From Eucommia ulmoides (lineage: Eukaryota; Streptophyta; Magnoliopsida; Garryales; Eucommiaceae), in the NCBI GenBank assembly GCA_016647705.1, contig CM028328.1, positions 8,841,614-8,905,613 on the forward strand: a DNA stretch of 64,000 nucleotides, in the 5' to 3' direction. Position numbers and translations under genes: made by a program. The notes below the pieces were generated by a model that was given only the letters and a program-made list of their open reading frames with translations, was not told where the DNA came from and made no database searches. Shown in pieces: positions 24,690 through 35,579 of this stretch; the first letter of the stretch is position 1, and each line of letters opens with the position of its first letter.

Positions 24690-25265
24690 GAGTTTGGGTA
24701 TAATTGTGTTAACATTAACGCAAGTAAGTTACATGTGTTGGTTTGTAATTACGTTAACGTTAACACAATTAGTTATTGGGGTTGGGATTGTAATTGCGTT
24801 AACGTTAATGCAATTAAGTTACATGTGTAGGTTGTAATTGTGTTAACGTTAATACAAGTAAGTTAAATGAGTTGGATTATAAATACGTTAACATTAACGC
24901 AATTAATTATTGGGTTGGGGTGTAATTGCATTAACGTTAACACAAGTAAGTTATATGTGCTGGTTTGTAATTGCATTAACGTTAACACAATTAGTTATTG
25001 GGGTTGGAATTATAATTGCGTTAACATTAATGCAATTAAGTTACATGTGTGGGTTGTAATTGCGTTAACGTTAACGCAATTAAATTAAATGGGTTAGATT
25101 GTAATTGCGTTAACGTTAACATAATTAGTTATTGGGTTGGGGGTGTAATTGCGTTAATGTTATTGCAATTAAGTTACATGTATTGGGTTGTGATTACGTT
25201 AACGTCAACGCCATTATCTCACAATCTATCTGTTTTTGTGCATTACGTTAACGTTAACTCATTTC
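24690..25265. repeat. 45-bp tandem array built on the palindrome GTTAACGTTAAC
   Basis: The core GTTAACRTTAAY occurs at 24708, 24753, 24798, 24842, 24887, 24929, 24974, 25020, 25063, 25109, 25153, 25198 and 25247: thirteen occurrences, mostly 42-46 bases apart. Spacers alternate between two types, one with AAGTTACATGTGTTGG and one with TTAGTTATTGGGGTTGG, so there is a partial higher-order period of about 90 bp. Because 45 is divisible by three the array keeps frames open (repeated VNVNAIKLHV peptides); no real protein is implied. Confidence 0.85.
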
Positions 25266-25689
25266 ACTACCAGTCGTTAACTTTAAATCTGGCTGGTGGT
25301 CGGCAGTGGTTGTCGAATCTGGCTAATGGTGGGCGATGGTTGTCCGAATTGAAAATGAACATCACCACCGCCGAACAACATCACCGAATCAAACATCAAA
25401 CACCACCAACACGATCAAACACCGCCAAATCAAACATTAAACCAAAAAAAAAAAACAATAAGAATTCCATGAACTAGCGAGAGAGTGGGGGGGGAGGTCC
25501 GGATCTAACTGGTGGCCGACGTTGGTTGCCAGATCTAGCTAGTGGTGGTTGATGGTTGTTCGAAACGAACATCAACACCGCCAACAACACCCGCCGAATC
25601 AAACATCAACACCGCAGAAGAACACCATCAAAACGAACAACATCCATCACTACCAAGAATAAAAAAGAAACATATGTATATATGGAGAG

Positions 25690-25751
<62 letters not shown>

Positions 25752-26005
25752 CTGTCACCATTACCACTTTAAAAATTATACAAAAAAACCCACAAATCTC
25801 ACAAAAACAGAGTCTCAATCTTCATCAAACAGCTTATTTTTCATTTTTCTGATCTAAAATCAACAAGAAACACCAAACAAGAATGCAAAACAACAAGAAT
25901 TTGCGGATGCTAACTAAATTCACAGCTTAACCCACAAAACCCACAATACCCACAAATCCCACAATACCCACAATATAGAAACCCACACTACCCACAAAAT
26001 CCTCT
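25265..26005. other. Non-coding DNA with TA and GA microsatellites
   Basis: No gene seen. A (TA)n tract followed directly by (GA)n lies at about 25690-25748. CACCACCG/CAAACATCA-rich stretches at 25360-25640 recur imperfectly. Confidence 0.5.
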
Positions 26006-26440
26006 TTGCTCCTCATCCACGAGTTCGGCCCCCACGGCCCGTGGCAATGGCGGCAGCAGATCGTGTTCTTCTGCCGCCAATTCAATCTCTACGTCCCTAA
26101 TCTCGTCTTCTTCGGCGGTTCCACCACCAAGTCGCCAGAACGATCCGAGGTTTTCTAGGCGGAGTGTCTCGTGAAACTCATGGAAAGGGTCGGGGTGAAG
26201 AAGAAATTCCACGTTGTGAGGACCAGCTACGGCGGATTTGTGGCCTACTACTTGGTGGCGATGTGGCCGGAGAGGGTGGGGAAGGTGGTGATAGCGAGTT
26301 CCGGGATCAATTTGCGGCAGAAAGATAATGAGTAGCTAATGAGGAGAGCGAAAGTTGAGAAGATCAAGGAGCTCGTGTTGCCGAGGACGGCGGGACAGCT
26401 TCGGACGTTGACGACGGCACTCCTTTGCAGGTGGAGGCTG
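26006..26440 (+). pseudogene. Alpha/beta-hydrolase pseudogene
   Basis: One plus-strand frame reads LLLIHEFGPHGPWQWRQQ, then FNLYVPNLVFFGGSTTKSP, ERSEVF followed by TAG, AECLVKLMERVGV, then TSYGGFVAYYLVAMWPERV with the nucleophile-elbow motif S-Y-G-G, then KVVIASSGIN and a second TAG before LMRRAKVEKIKELVLP. This matches plant alpha/beta-hydrolases of the At1g78210 type. Two nonsense codons, loss of the N-terminal start, and loss of the C-terminal half with its catalytic Asp/His make it non-functional. No intron is visible, so it may be a retrocopy or a fragment of a single exon. Confidence 0.85.
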
Positions 26441-27516
26441 CTCAAATGGTGAAGTTTCTCTTCAAAAGGGAAAGGGGCTCGATAAGTTTAGAGAGAGAGT
26501 GAGCTTAGAGTGAGAGAAAAAGAGAGGGTGAGTAATAGTTAACGTAAATAAGAGAGAAGGTTTGTTCAGGAGTACATGCGTCTTTTTAGTGTTCTTTTTG
26601 TTTTTTTAGAAAACTAAAAACTTAATTGATTGTACTGTTTGGTTTGAATTCTAACCAAATATATGAAAATGATTTTTTTCTCAATAGTCTCTTTATGGGG
26701 GACTATATAATAAAAAACTCATAAAAAATATATATATAGAATAGGAGAGAGATAGAGTAAAAACAGAAAATTAAAATAAAATAAATAATGAAAAATATGT
26801 TACGCGGGTATTTTTGTCAATAAAAATGTGATGGAGGGTGTTTTAGGTAATCTAACTGAAAATAGAAGGAATGTGTTAGGTATTTTGAAAATGAAAAGGG
26901 GTGTTATTAGTATTTTTTTCCTTCTTCTTCTGTTTTATGGTAGAAACAAATTGAAGACTTTATGACAAGAAATATTCTACCAAAATCAATTGCGATTTTC
27001 AATTAAAAAAAATAAAAATAAGTGAGGTCGAGATACCTTGAATATACCCTTTAGCCCTATACCGAATTACCATTTCTATGTTAACTAGGTTCATGCTCAC
27101 GCGATATTTATAATTAAAATTTTTAATTTTTAAAAAATATTGTCCAATTTTCAATATTATTTTTAGATTTTTTTTTAACACGTGTTTATAATGCAATTTT
27201 TTTGTTGGTTATTCTAAAAATATAAATTTAAATTAAAAGAATTATTTTGAAATAACTAAAAAAATTCAATATTCTACCATAACAACAATATAATTTTAGG
27301 CGAAGGATATGACTTTTTCTTAAAAAACAGAAAAAAAGAAAAGAATTGCCGAACATAGCACAATAAATTATTTTCTATGTCCGTTGAAATACTCTCGTGG
27401 TAAATGTCGAAATATACATGTATGCATGTATACGTATATAAAAATAGATGGATTCATTAGGAACACAAAAGAGTTGATGAATATAATTAACATGCAAGGA
27501 AATGAATGTGGATGAT
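26441..27516. other. AT-rich intergenic DNA
   Basis: No gene or delimited element recognised; low-complexity A/T sequence ending at the 3' LTR of copia element A. Confidence 0.45.
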
Positions 27517-27688
27517 TGTTAAGATAATTGAGAAGTGGAAAATAAATAATAAATTGATTTTGTGAAGAAAAAAAAAATACACAGAATACAATAATACACA
27601 CAACTATTTATAGAAGAAGTGGGAGACACTAGGGTTAAGGTTTTGCCCTAATGGGCCAAGTGGGCCAAGCTCATATAATATATTAACA
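27517..27688 (-). repeat. 3' LTR of copia element A
   Basis: Plus-strand ends TGTTAAGATAATTG and TATTAACA give 172 bp with TG...CA termini. Next to it, 27689-27703 reads on the minus strand as GAGTTTGAGGGAGGA, a polypurine tract. Short LTRs of this size are usual for copia. Confidence 0.75.
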
Positions 27689-27710
27689 TCCTCCCTCAAA
27701 CTCAAAGCGG

Positions 27711-28215
27711 TTAGTGGGAGATGAATTTGAGTTTGGAAACCATAGAGTGACAGCATCCTGGCAGATGAGCCTTAGAGAAAATGTTTATTGTCTGATCGGC
27801 TGAACTGACGGATTGTAGACAAACCGTATTCTGGAGAATGTGATGACGGATGAAGTAACAATCAGTCTTGATGTGTTTTGTATGCTCGTGGAAGACATTA
27901 TTGTGGGCGATCTGAATAACACTCTTATTGTCACATTGTAGGGTATTGGCAGTAGGAAAAGAAATGTCCATGTCAGTGAGTAGCCATCGAAGGCAGAGAA
28001 GTTCTTCAGTTGCATCAGCCATGGCACGATATTCAGCTTCAGTGCTGGAACGAGCAACCACAGTTTGTTTCTTACTGCGCCAGGAAATGAGAGACTTACC
28101 CAAGAAGAAATAGTAACTAGTGGTTGAATGTTTGTTGGTAGGGTCTCCGGGCCAATCGGCATTAGAATTAGCTTGTAAGATGGGAGCAAACTAAGTTGAG
28201 AAATTAAGTCCATGA
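27711..28215 (-). pseudogene. Copia RNase H
   Basis: Minus-strand reading shows WRSKKQTVVARSSTEAEYRA, then TEELLCLRWLL, LQCDNKSVIQIA, HTKHIKTDCYFIR and the ending HLPG. These are the standard C-terminal blocks of copia pol, including the STEAEYRA motif and the CDN block. The upstream part (28110-28215) continues in another frame. Confidence 0.85.
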
Positions 28216-28289
28216 AATAAAGTACCCTTAACGTACCGAATGATATGAAGAACAGTCAAGTAATGAGTGGTCCGAGGAACAAACAAGAA

Positions 28290-29100
28290 CTAGCTAACCT
28301 GATGAATGACATAGGCAATGTTAGGGCAAGTGACAATGAGGTATACCAGACTTTCAACTAGCTGGCGATATAGAGTGACATCCTGAAGAGGTAAACCATC
28401 GAGTGGAGTAAGTATAATGTTCGACTCGAGAAGAGTAGTGGCAATAGTTGAGTCAGTAATCCCAACCTTGGCAAAAAAAATTGGAGGCATATTTGGCCTA
28501 AGAGATAAAATATTCATTTGAATCAGATGAGACTTCGAGGCCAAGAAAATAGGTGAACACGCCAAGATCTTTCATCTCGAATTGTTCACTGAGAAACTTT
28601 TTGAGTTTAGAAATACTGCGTAGATCATCCACGTATAATAAAAGAATAATAATACAATTGGCAGTGTGGAAAATAAATAGAGTTGAATCATGAGCACTAC
28701 GTGTGAACCCAAACTGATGAATGGTAATGCTGAATTTAGCAAACCAGGCACGCGGAGCTTGTTTCAAACCATATAGGGCACGGCGAAGGCGACAAACTTT
28801 ATTTCGAGGGGAAGCAAGGTCGGGAAGGGTATGCATATAAACTTCCTCAAAAAAATCGTCATTAAGAAATGTATTTTTGACATCTATTTGAAAGAGAGTC
28901 CATTTTCGCATGGCAACGACAAGAAGTGTACAGACAGATATGAGCCATGCCACTAGAGCAAATGTCTCTTCATAGTCAATGTCGTATTTCTAAGCAAATC
29001 CCTTAGCAACAAGTCAGAATTTATGTCATTCAATAGAGCAATCAGAAGGCGTCTTGATCTTATACACTCATTTGCACTCAATAGGAGTTTTTCCAGGGTG
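28290..29100 (-). pseudogene. Copia reverse transcriptase
   Basis: Minus-strand reading contains WTLFQIDVKNTFLND (block with the first catalytic Asp), RRALYGLKQAPRAWF, LLLYVDD and FEMKDLGVFTYFLGLEV. Seven residues expected directly after YVDD, which element B keeps, are missing here: an in-frame 21-base deletion. Further stops and a frameshift near 28550. Confidence 0.85.
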
Positions 29101-29599
29101 CATATCAATAATATCCCAGGTATGAGTTTTGACAAGAGCCTGAAGTTCTTCGTTCATTGATTTCTGCCAAAGATGATTAGTACTAGCCTCCTTATAGGAT
29201 TGAGGCTTATGCAGATGAAGTATAGTGAAAAAATAATGATAATCAATGAGATAAGAAGGGCGATGAGTTACCCTGGTAGATCCGCAAGATTGATCTGGAT
29301 GATGACTCTCAGAAGGAGTCTGTCCAGACTCATCAGACATAGGAATATCCTCGAGCACGATCGATTAAGTCGGAGGGGTGAGGTCAGCTGGTGGTTTTGG
29401 AACTGAAGGGGTGGGATCAACTGATGATTCTGAGGTAAACTCAACAATACCTGAAACTGGATCCTTAGGAAATAACTCAATAGATGGATCAGTAAAAAAT
29501 CTAGAGTTAGTGATGGTTGACATGTCAAATAACCGTAAGGAATAGAACATTTGATGTTCCCAAAAAATGACATGACGAGAGATACGAAGAGTTTTAGAA

Positions 29600-30290
29600 A
29601 TGGGATCTCAATACTGATACCCCTTATGTTCAATAACAGATCTAATGAAATAACACAGGTGAGCCCTTGGTTCCAGTTTATTGTGTTCATGTGGCTTGAG
29701 AAGAACAAAATAAGAGTAACCAAAGACTTTGAGTTCAGAGTAATCAGGAGGTTTACCGAAAAGGCTCTTGAATGGGGATTGCTTCTGGATTGTGGATGAG
29801 GAGATATGGTTAATTGTGTACACTGTGGTTAAGGTAGCATCACCCCATAAATGCTCAGGACATAATGAAGAAATAAGTAGAGCACGAATTGTGTCAAAAA
29901 TGTGTCTATGTTTGCATTTAGCTCGTCCGTTTTGTTGGAAAGTTCTAGGACACGAGCGGTTGGGGAGCACGCCATTTTTGTGAAATAGGTTTGGAAAAGC
30001 ACGGTCTTTATATTCCATTGCATTATCTGAGCGAAAACTTTGATATTCTGAGAGAATTGAGTTTAAACCATAGAAGAAAAATCAAAATATATTTGAAGGA
30101 GTGCACATCTGTTTTTCATAAAAAAAAACAACAACCATGTATATCGCGAATAATCATCCACAAATATAACAAATTAGTGAGCACCGCCCATTGTTGTATA
30201 AGAAAAAGACCCTCAAACATCATAATATATTGAATTAAAAGGTGCAATGGAAACAAACTGACTCTCATTAAAAGGTAAAACTAATTATTT
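29600..30290 (-). pseudogene. Copia integrase
   Basis: Minus-strand text includes the QQNG-type core segment (CPRTFQQNGRAKCKHRHI), TTVYTINHISS and LLKPHEHNKLEPRAH. Frame broken at several points, including the more N-terminal core at 30040-30290. Confidence 0.85.
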
Positions 30291-30379
30291 TGCAAGTTGA
30301 CAATAAATATAATGAAAAGACTCATGCTGAAATGAACTTAATTGACAACTAGAAATAAGAGAACGAAAAAGACTAGATG

Positions 30380-30830
30380 AAGTGTAACCTAACCAAGAGT
30401 GCCACAATTCTACGGGTGAGAATGCTGGGATGGATGCAGCTAATTGGTTTGGTGATGATAAGGATGGAACTTGGAGGTGAGTGAGCTCAAAAAAACATCC
30501 AACTTTACGGCTAGTTTCAAGGAGTTTTCCTGTTTGAGGGTCCTGCACATGACAACCAGTAGAAGAAAAATGCAAATCAAGTCTAAGATCATATAGTTGT
30601 CCAGCAAATATAAGGTTAAACGTCAAATTAGGGACCAAATGTGTATCAAGGAGAGACAAATGAGAACTGTAAACATATCTAGTGTGACTGACCAACATAT
30701 TTGATCCATTGACAGTGTGAATAGTAGGTGCATGCTGATCACGGGTTTTAGAGAAAAAGATAAAGGCATTAGATGTCATGTAATTGCAACAGGCAGAATC
30801 AAAATATCATCGAGATGTACCTGGTGTAGC
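30380..30830 (-). pseudogene. Copia protease and GAG-pre-integrase region
   Basis: Minus-strand reading starts near FDSACCNYMTS, then LDTHLVPNLTFNLIFAGQL, then the WHSWLGYTSSSLF version of the GAG-pre-integrase HxxLG block. A stop codon lies just before the protease segment. Confidence 0.8.
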
Positions 30831-31059
30831 TGACATGACTATATTTTTACCAATTTTAGTTAAAGTCTTGGTAAGCGTGGTGCAAAAATCATTCCAATCA
30901 GGTGGAGAGCTTGATGAAGTTGGTGTATCATCATGGCTACAGCAGCAGTATTCTTTGGCTTGGAATAAAACCGATTGTGAGAGCCTTGAGAGCGATATTA
31001 GTTCCCATTTGACTAATTTCCAAATAGAAGTTTAAGATAGTTTATAAGATAGTGGTTCG

Positions 31060-31615
31060 GTTCTCTGCAAACCTTACACAGGCGAGAAGGACATTTGAGC
31101 AATTCATGCCCTTATGAATGACAATACTTGCAGTATAAGGGCTTCTAGGATAGGTTAACCTTGGCAATTAGTGTAGCAAAATCAACTGGTGCAGCAGGAA
31201 TAACTGGCGTTGCAAGCGCAACATCTATGTGTGATCCTTGTAATGTCGCAAAATGTGTTTCCTCACTGAGTGGATAAGAAAGGACGTCGTTTAGAAAAGG
31301 TATAGCGCCTCGATGTAAGATTGAAGCTTGTACAGGCTCAAATTCTTCCCTCATGCCCATAAGGAATTGCATAATGCGTGTCTCAGTTCGGTACTTTCCA
31401 TAAACAGTGGCGTCTTTTGTGCATTCCTAAGTTGGCTCAGTGATAGCCAACTGATTCCACACGGCAGTCATCTGAGATAGAAAACTGTTGACAGTTTGTC
31501 CAGGTTTTTGGCACATGCTATGAAGGGTGGAAAGAAGGCGATACCGATTTGAGATGTCTGCCTTGGTGTAGCGGTGCTCTGGAGTATACCAATTGAAGAT
31601 TGATCTCTGGGATGG
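31060..31615 (-). pseudogene. Copia gag with CCHC knuckle remnant
   Basis: Minus-strand reading shows the UBN2-type gag block (RYRLLSTLHSMC-like and MTAVWNQLA), QFLMGMREEFEPVQASIL, then Y-C-x-Y-C-H...G-H-E-L-L-K-C, a CCHC zinc knuckle with a stop inside. At least two nonsense codons. Confidence 0.75.
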
Positions 31616-31639
31616 TAGTAATATCTCCAGTCACAAAAC

Positions 31640-33258
31640 GCCCTAATTTCTATCCTCAGAGAAAATAACCAAGAGAAAGAGCGAGAGAGAGAGAGAGAAA
31701 AGCGAAGGAAAAGAAGCCATTGGAGAAGCTGCCGGAGATCACTGGTGCTAGTTCAGGGTGTTTTCTCAGGGTTGAGGGTCTTTTGGGCTGTAGGAGTATG
31801 CAAGTGTGACATTTTCTGAGGTCATATGGAAGCAGGTATGTGTGTGTGAAGGGTGTGTGCTATGTTTTGCTGTTTGGAGTTGCAACCAGTGGTTTGGGGT
31901 GTTGTTAGTGGGTGTTTTAGTTGGAGTGAAGGGAATGAGGTTGGTAGTATCAGTTGTAAATTTGGGATGGTTGATCGTGTAGGTGGAGTGAGGAATTTAA
32001 GGGCCGGAGCTGGTGACGAGAAGGGGTAAAGGACTGGTCTGTTCGGTTCTGTTCTATTAGGGACGAAGCAAGGATCGCTTAGGCGGTAAAAGAACAGAGA
32101 GCAAGAAATCACATGATCGCTTAGGCGGTGAAAGTTCGCTTAGGCGATAAAACAACAGAGAGCAAGCAATCGCATGATCACTTAGGCGGTGAAAGTTCGC
32201 TTAAGCGGTAAAACAACAGAGTGCAAGAAATCGCCTGTTCGCCTAGGCGATGTATTTCCGCTTAGGCGGTGGGGAACAGAAGCATATTCTAAGGAATTTC
32301 TACGAAAATTGACAACCGTTCTAAAGTAAGTAACGTCTCTTATTAGTTTTTATGATTCACTAAATTAGTTTTATAGCCTTAACATATCAAATGACAAAAT
32401 GTGAGGTTGGGAAATTAATAAACGTAGGGTTTGCATCACACGATTAGGTTATTTTTCGCTACACTATTAATTTATGTCATGTCCGGAGGGTGGTCCGGCA
32501 GGTGGTGATTCATATTATGGTCTGTCCGGAGGGTGGTCCGGCGGATGAATATTTATTATAGTGATTGATATATTTGGTGATTTATATTATTGTCCTCCGG
32601 AGACGTCCGGTAGGCGGTGATCTGCGCAGTTAGGTTCGCTAGGAAGGCATATCCTACGGATGGTTACGGTACCGTTGCAACTCCCGATCGTGAGATTAAA
32701 ACGATCACTATGGTTTAGTCGGTGTGTATGTGGGTGATAAGTAAACTTGAAATGGTGTGTTTTTTTTACTAAGCGTGGCGATTTATTGCATATAGTGATT
32801 GGTATGGTTTTTACACTAATTTGGATTGGATATATATATATATATTATGGTATTCGTATAATTACGCTTGATCCCTTTTAAAAGGTATTGAGAATGTATT
32901 ATTATTTCAAAAAAATATGTTTCTAAATTACTAAGAAGACAGTACATTCGCAGGTGCTGTAGAGAAACTTTTGTCCCCTACTGGCAGTAGGTCAAATCCG
33001 GAAGGGCCGTAGCGAGGAGTATCTTGACAGTGATTTTTGCTTTTGGTTGTATATGTTGGTAGGTTAAAATGAACTAATACTTTTGTTGTAAGATTCAAAA
33101 GAGTTCCCAATAGAAGGGGGTATATGTATTTTGTTGACCTTAGTAAATAATATTTCTTTGTGTAAGATATTTTTAAATAGTGTTAGTAAATTTTTGGATA
33201 AGTTGTATCGTTGTCACACCGGCCCTCATGGATCGGGTAACCGGGATGGGTTGTGACA
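31640..33258 (-). mobile_element. Inverted relative of the 2.7-kb LTR
   Basis: Reverse-complement matches to the solo LTR at 3414-6120: terminus TGTCACAACCC (33258), GCCAGTAGGGGAC (32980), TACTGTCTTCTTAGTA (32930-32945), GGATCAAGCGTAA (32866-32880), and the block with CGATCGGGAGTTG and CCGTAGGATATGCCTTCC (32645-32700). The left boundary is not clear; it abuts the gag of element A. The 31640-32060 part has no long match by eye. No coding domains. Confidence 0.65.
32060..32280. repeat. Tandem repeat, unit about 64 bp, with CGCTTAGGCGGT motif
   Basis: Three to four units carrying TCGCTTAGGCGGTRAAA and ACAACAGAGAGCAAGMAATC. The paired motif occurs twice per unit and includes the palindrome CGCCTAGGCG near 32240. 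Lies inside the inverted LTR relative; the solo LTR has different repeats. Confidence 0.7.
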
Positions 33259-33259
33259 A

Positions 33260-34905
33260 CGTGCCTATGGCTACATTTTTTTATTTTTTTTTTTTAAATA
33301 TAGGATTGTTTCATACCATGATTATTTTTAAAAATTTGGTTTCAGGCGCGGATTATACACTAGTTTAATATAAAAGACATAATTTTTCAAAAAATTATAT
33401 GTTGATACGTTTCTTAGGAAAAGATTAATCTATAGGATAATTGATTAATTTTTTTTTTCTAAATAATAATATAAACAAAATGTATAAATTTATAACTCTA
33501 GTTGAACAATATAAATATTTTACAGAAACTAGTTAAGTGGAGGTATTAATATACAATCCATTATTTTTAAATTTTAAATTTTAATCCTATTTTTCTTTTT
33601 TCTTTTTTTAATTTTTAACAATCTAGTTTTTAATATTTATCAGTATTTTACTTAACATCTAATATCTAAGGGTAAAATTTAAAAGTGAAAGACATTGTAT
33701 TAGAATGGACAAGAGCTAAGCATTGTCTATCTCTTTACTCCTATTTTTCTATTAAGATGGATGGTTAGGATTAACGTTCACAATTTCTACACAAATTAGT
33801 TTAAACCAGTGCATTACACGAGCTTAGAAAAAAATTATAATAAATTCTTAATATTGAAGCATGAAATACATACTTATTATGTGGTTACTTTAGTACTAAT
33901 ATCTTAAAGCAGATGTATAAATTTTATTGAGTAATGGCGTTTTATAAATACTGAAAATAAATACAATATTTAAAATTACATAAATAATCCTAAAAGTGAA
34001 ATAATATTTTTACAAATTAATTAACTTTTAGTAATATACTATAAAATAACAAACAAATAACCATAAATTATGATTAATTTTATCAATTTTTATAAGTCTA
34101 ACAAATTCTAATTTAATTAATTTATATCGTATTAAATTTTTTGGGTGGAATATTTTTTCAATCACACTTTTTTTTTTCTTTTTATATATATATAATTTAA
34201 CATGTGGATTAGAAAACTTAATTATATATTTGTGTCTTAATTTTAAAAAAAAAAAATTAAATTGACTAAAACAAAAAAGAGGAAGAAATTGATTGAGTCC
34301 ACTCAATATTTGATCTATAAAAAACAAAAATAAAAAGAAATAGATAAGAATCACCAAAAGCTTGAAAGGGACTTTCTCTAACCTAATTCAAACATTATCT
34401 CACTTTCCACTTTCAAGTATTAGTATTAGATGGTTCACTTATTGCCGAATGAAACAGTCGTTCCTTTTCTTCTCAAGAATCTATCGTTCCCAATTGTTAT
34501 GCTAATTCTTGCATTAAGGTTCATAATTTCTCCATTAGTGGTTCATTTATTGCTAATGAAGTTTTGTTCCCTTTCTACATAATTGTCCCAATTGCTATCT
34601 TTGATGGCCCTTCCTTTCTTCATGCAATTGATATTTCACTGGTTGTGAGCAATTCATCTCTATAAAATGAAACATACCTTCGTGACATTGATTTATTGAT
34701 CAAATTTGTATCAATTACTCCTCACCATTTCTTTTTGTTGCTTTTGAAGGAGAGTTATTTGTTTAATCATTACTACACAATTGAGCTAGGTTAGATTACC
34801 ATGTTTCCTTAAATATGAATGTAAAATTAATTTAGTTTTTTCTAAGCTGAATTCGGTATAATATTAATAATTGAAGCAAAATGGTTTATTCTTGAATTTG
34901 ATATA
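33260..34905. other. AT-rich intergenic DNA
   Basis: No gene seen. 33270-33370 matches 53640-53755 (see findings). Otherwise low-complexity sequence. Confidence 0.45.
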
Positions 34906-35195
34906 TTAATTTAGTATGTGTGTTTCCAATGAACAAATGCTTTGTACTTGTTCGACGAAATACTTAAACGAAAAATATTAATTTAAATAGATTGTTTTTT
35001 CTATTTTTTCAATACTTGAATGTTGTGTTTCTAATTTTCCAATGCTTGAATCCATTAATTTAGTCTATGTATTGTTGATAATCAATGCTTCGTATTTGTT
35101 CAATGAAATACTTGGACGAAAAAAATTAGTTTAAATAGATTGTTTTCTATTTTTCGATGCTTGAATGTTGTTTTTCGAATTATTCTCATAAATAT
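34906..35195. repeat. Tandem duplication of about 148 bp
   Basis: ATTAATTTAGT...AATGCTT.GTA, then TTGTTCRAYGAAATACTT, ACGAAAAA and AATAGATTGTTTT occur in the same order from 34906 and again from 35054. Two copies, diverged. Confidence 0.7.
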
Positions 35196-35359
35196 AATAG
35201 TGGTGATTGTTTTGGCTCAAAATCGCAGCACATCATCTTCCCATCGGCCATTGTTGTATGTCCATCCAAATCTAACATCGTAGACCGTAGTCGACACACA
35301 ATGTTCACCAAGTAGGCGTCTAATAATTGATGCTAACCAAAATTAATATATATATATAT

Positions 35360-35577
35360 GGAAGAAACCGAGTTCAATAGCTATCTTCTAGGTCTTCCTC
35401 TTCTCTCATCTCTTCTCAATCGAAGCATTCCCCCCTCACGAGTTGTACAAAGAATCTACAAAATATATATATATAGTAATGATTCTTTGTACAACTCGTG
35501 AGGGGGGAATGCTTCGATTGAGAAGAGATGAGAGAAGAGGAAGACCTAAAAGATAGCTATTGAACTCGGTTTCTTCC
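35360..35577. repeat. 97-bp near-perfect inverted repeat (hairpin)
   Basis: Left arm 35360-35456 and right arm 35481-35577 are reverse complements with one mismatch in 97 (C at 35389 against the T implied by the other arm), separated by a 24-base AT-rich loop. A transcript would fold into a long hairpin. The arms contain CCTCACGAGTTGTACAAAG and a pyrimidine-rich CTTCCTCTTCTCTCATC. I do not recognise a source gene or a known miRNA. Flanks AATTAATATA (35341) and AATTAGTATA (35579) resemble a target duplication with an added TA run. Confidence 0.9.
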
Positions 35578-35579
35578 TA

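Larger units (their letters stand above)
27517..31620 (-). mobile_element. Ty1/copia element A, 5'-truncated
   Basis: Minus-strand order: gag with CCHC knuckle (31615-31060), protease/GAG-pre-integrase (30830-30380), integrase (30290-29600), reverse transcriptase (29100-28290), RNase H (28215-27711), polypurine tract, and 3' LTR (27688-27517). No 5' LTR or primer-binding site follows gag: at about 31620 the sequence changes to a different repeat. Stop codons and small deletions in every domain; inactive. Close relative of element B. Confidence 0.88.

Noticed and set aside
24642..25477. Overlapping open frames with repeated VNVNAIKLHV-type peptides
   Set aside because: They are a by-product of a 45-bp tandem repeat whose length is a multiple of three; no start context or homologue.
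28953..30233. Plus-strand open frames across copia element A
   Set aside because: Antisense shadows of the pol region.
34028..34357. 109-residue minus-strand hydrophobic frame
   Set aside because: Low-complexity A/T sequence giving Phe, Leu and Lys runs; no homologue known to me.
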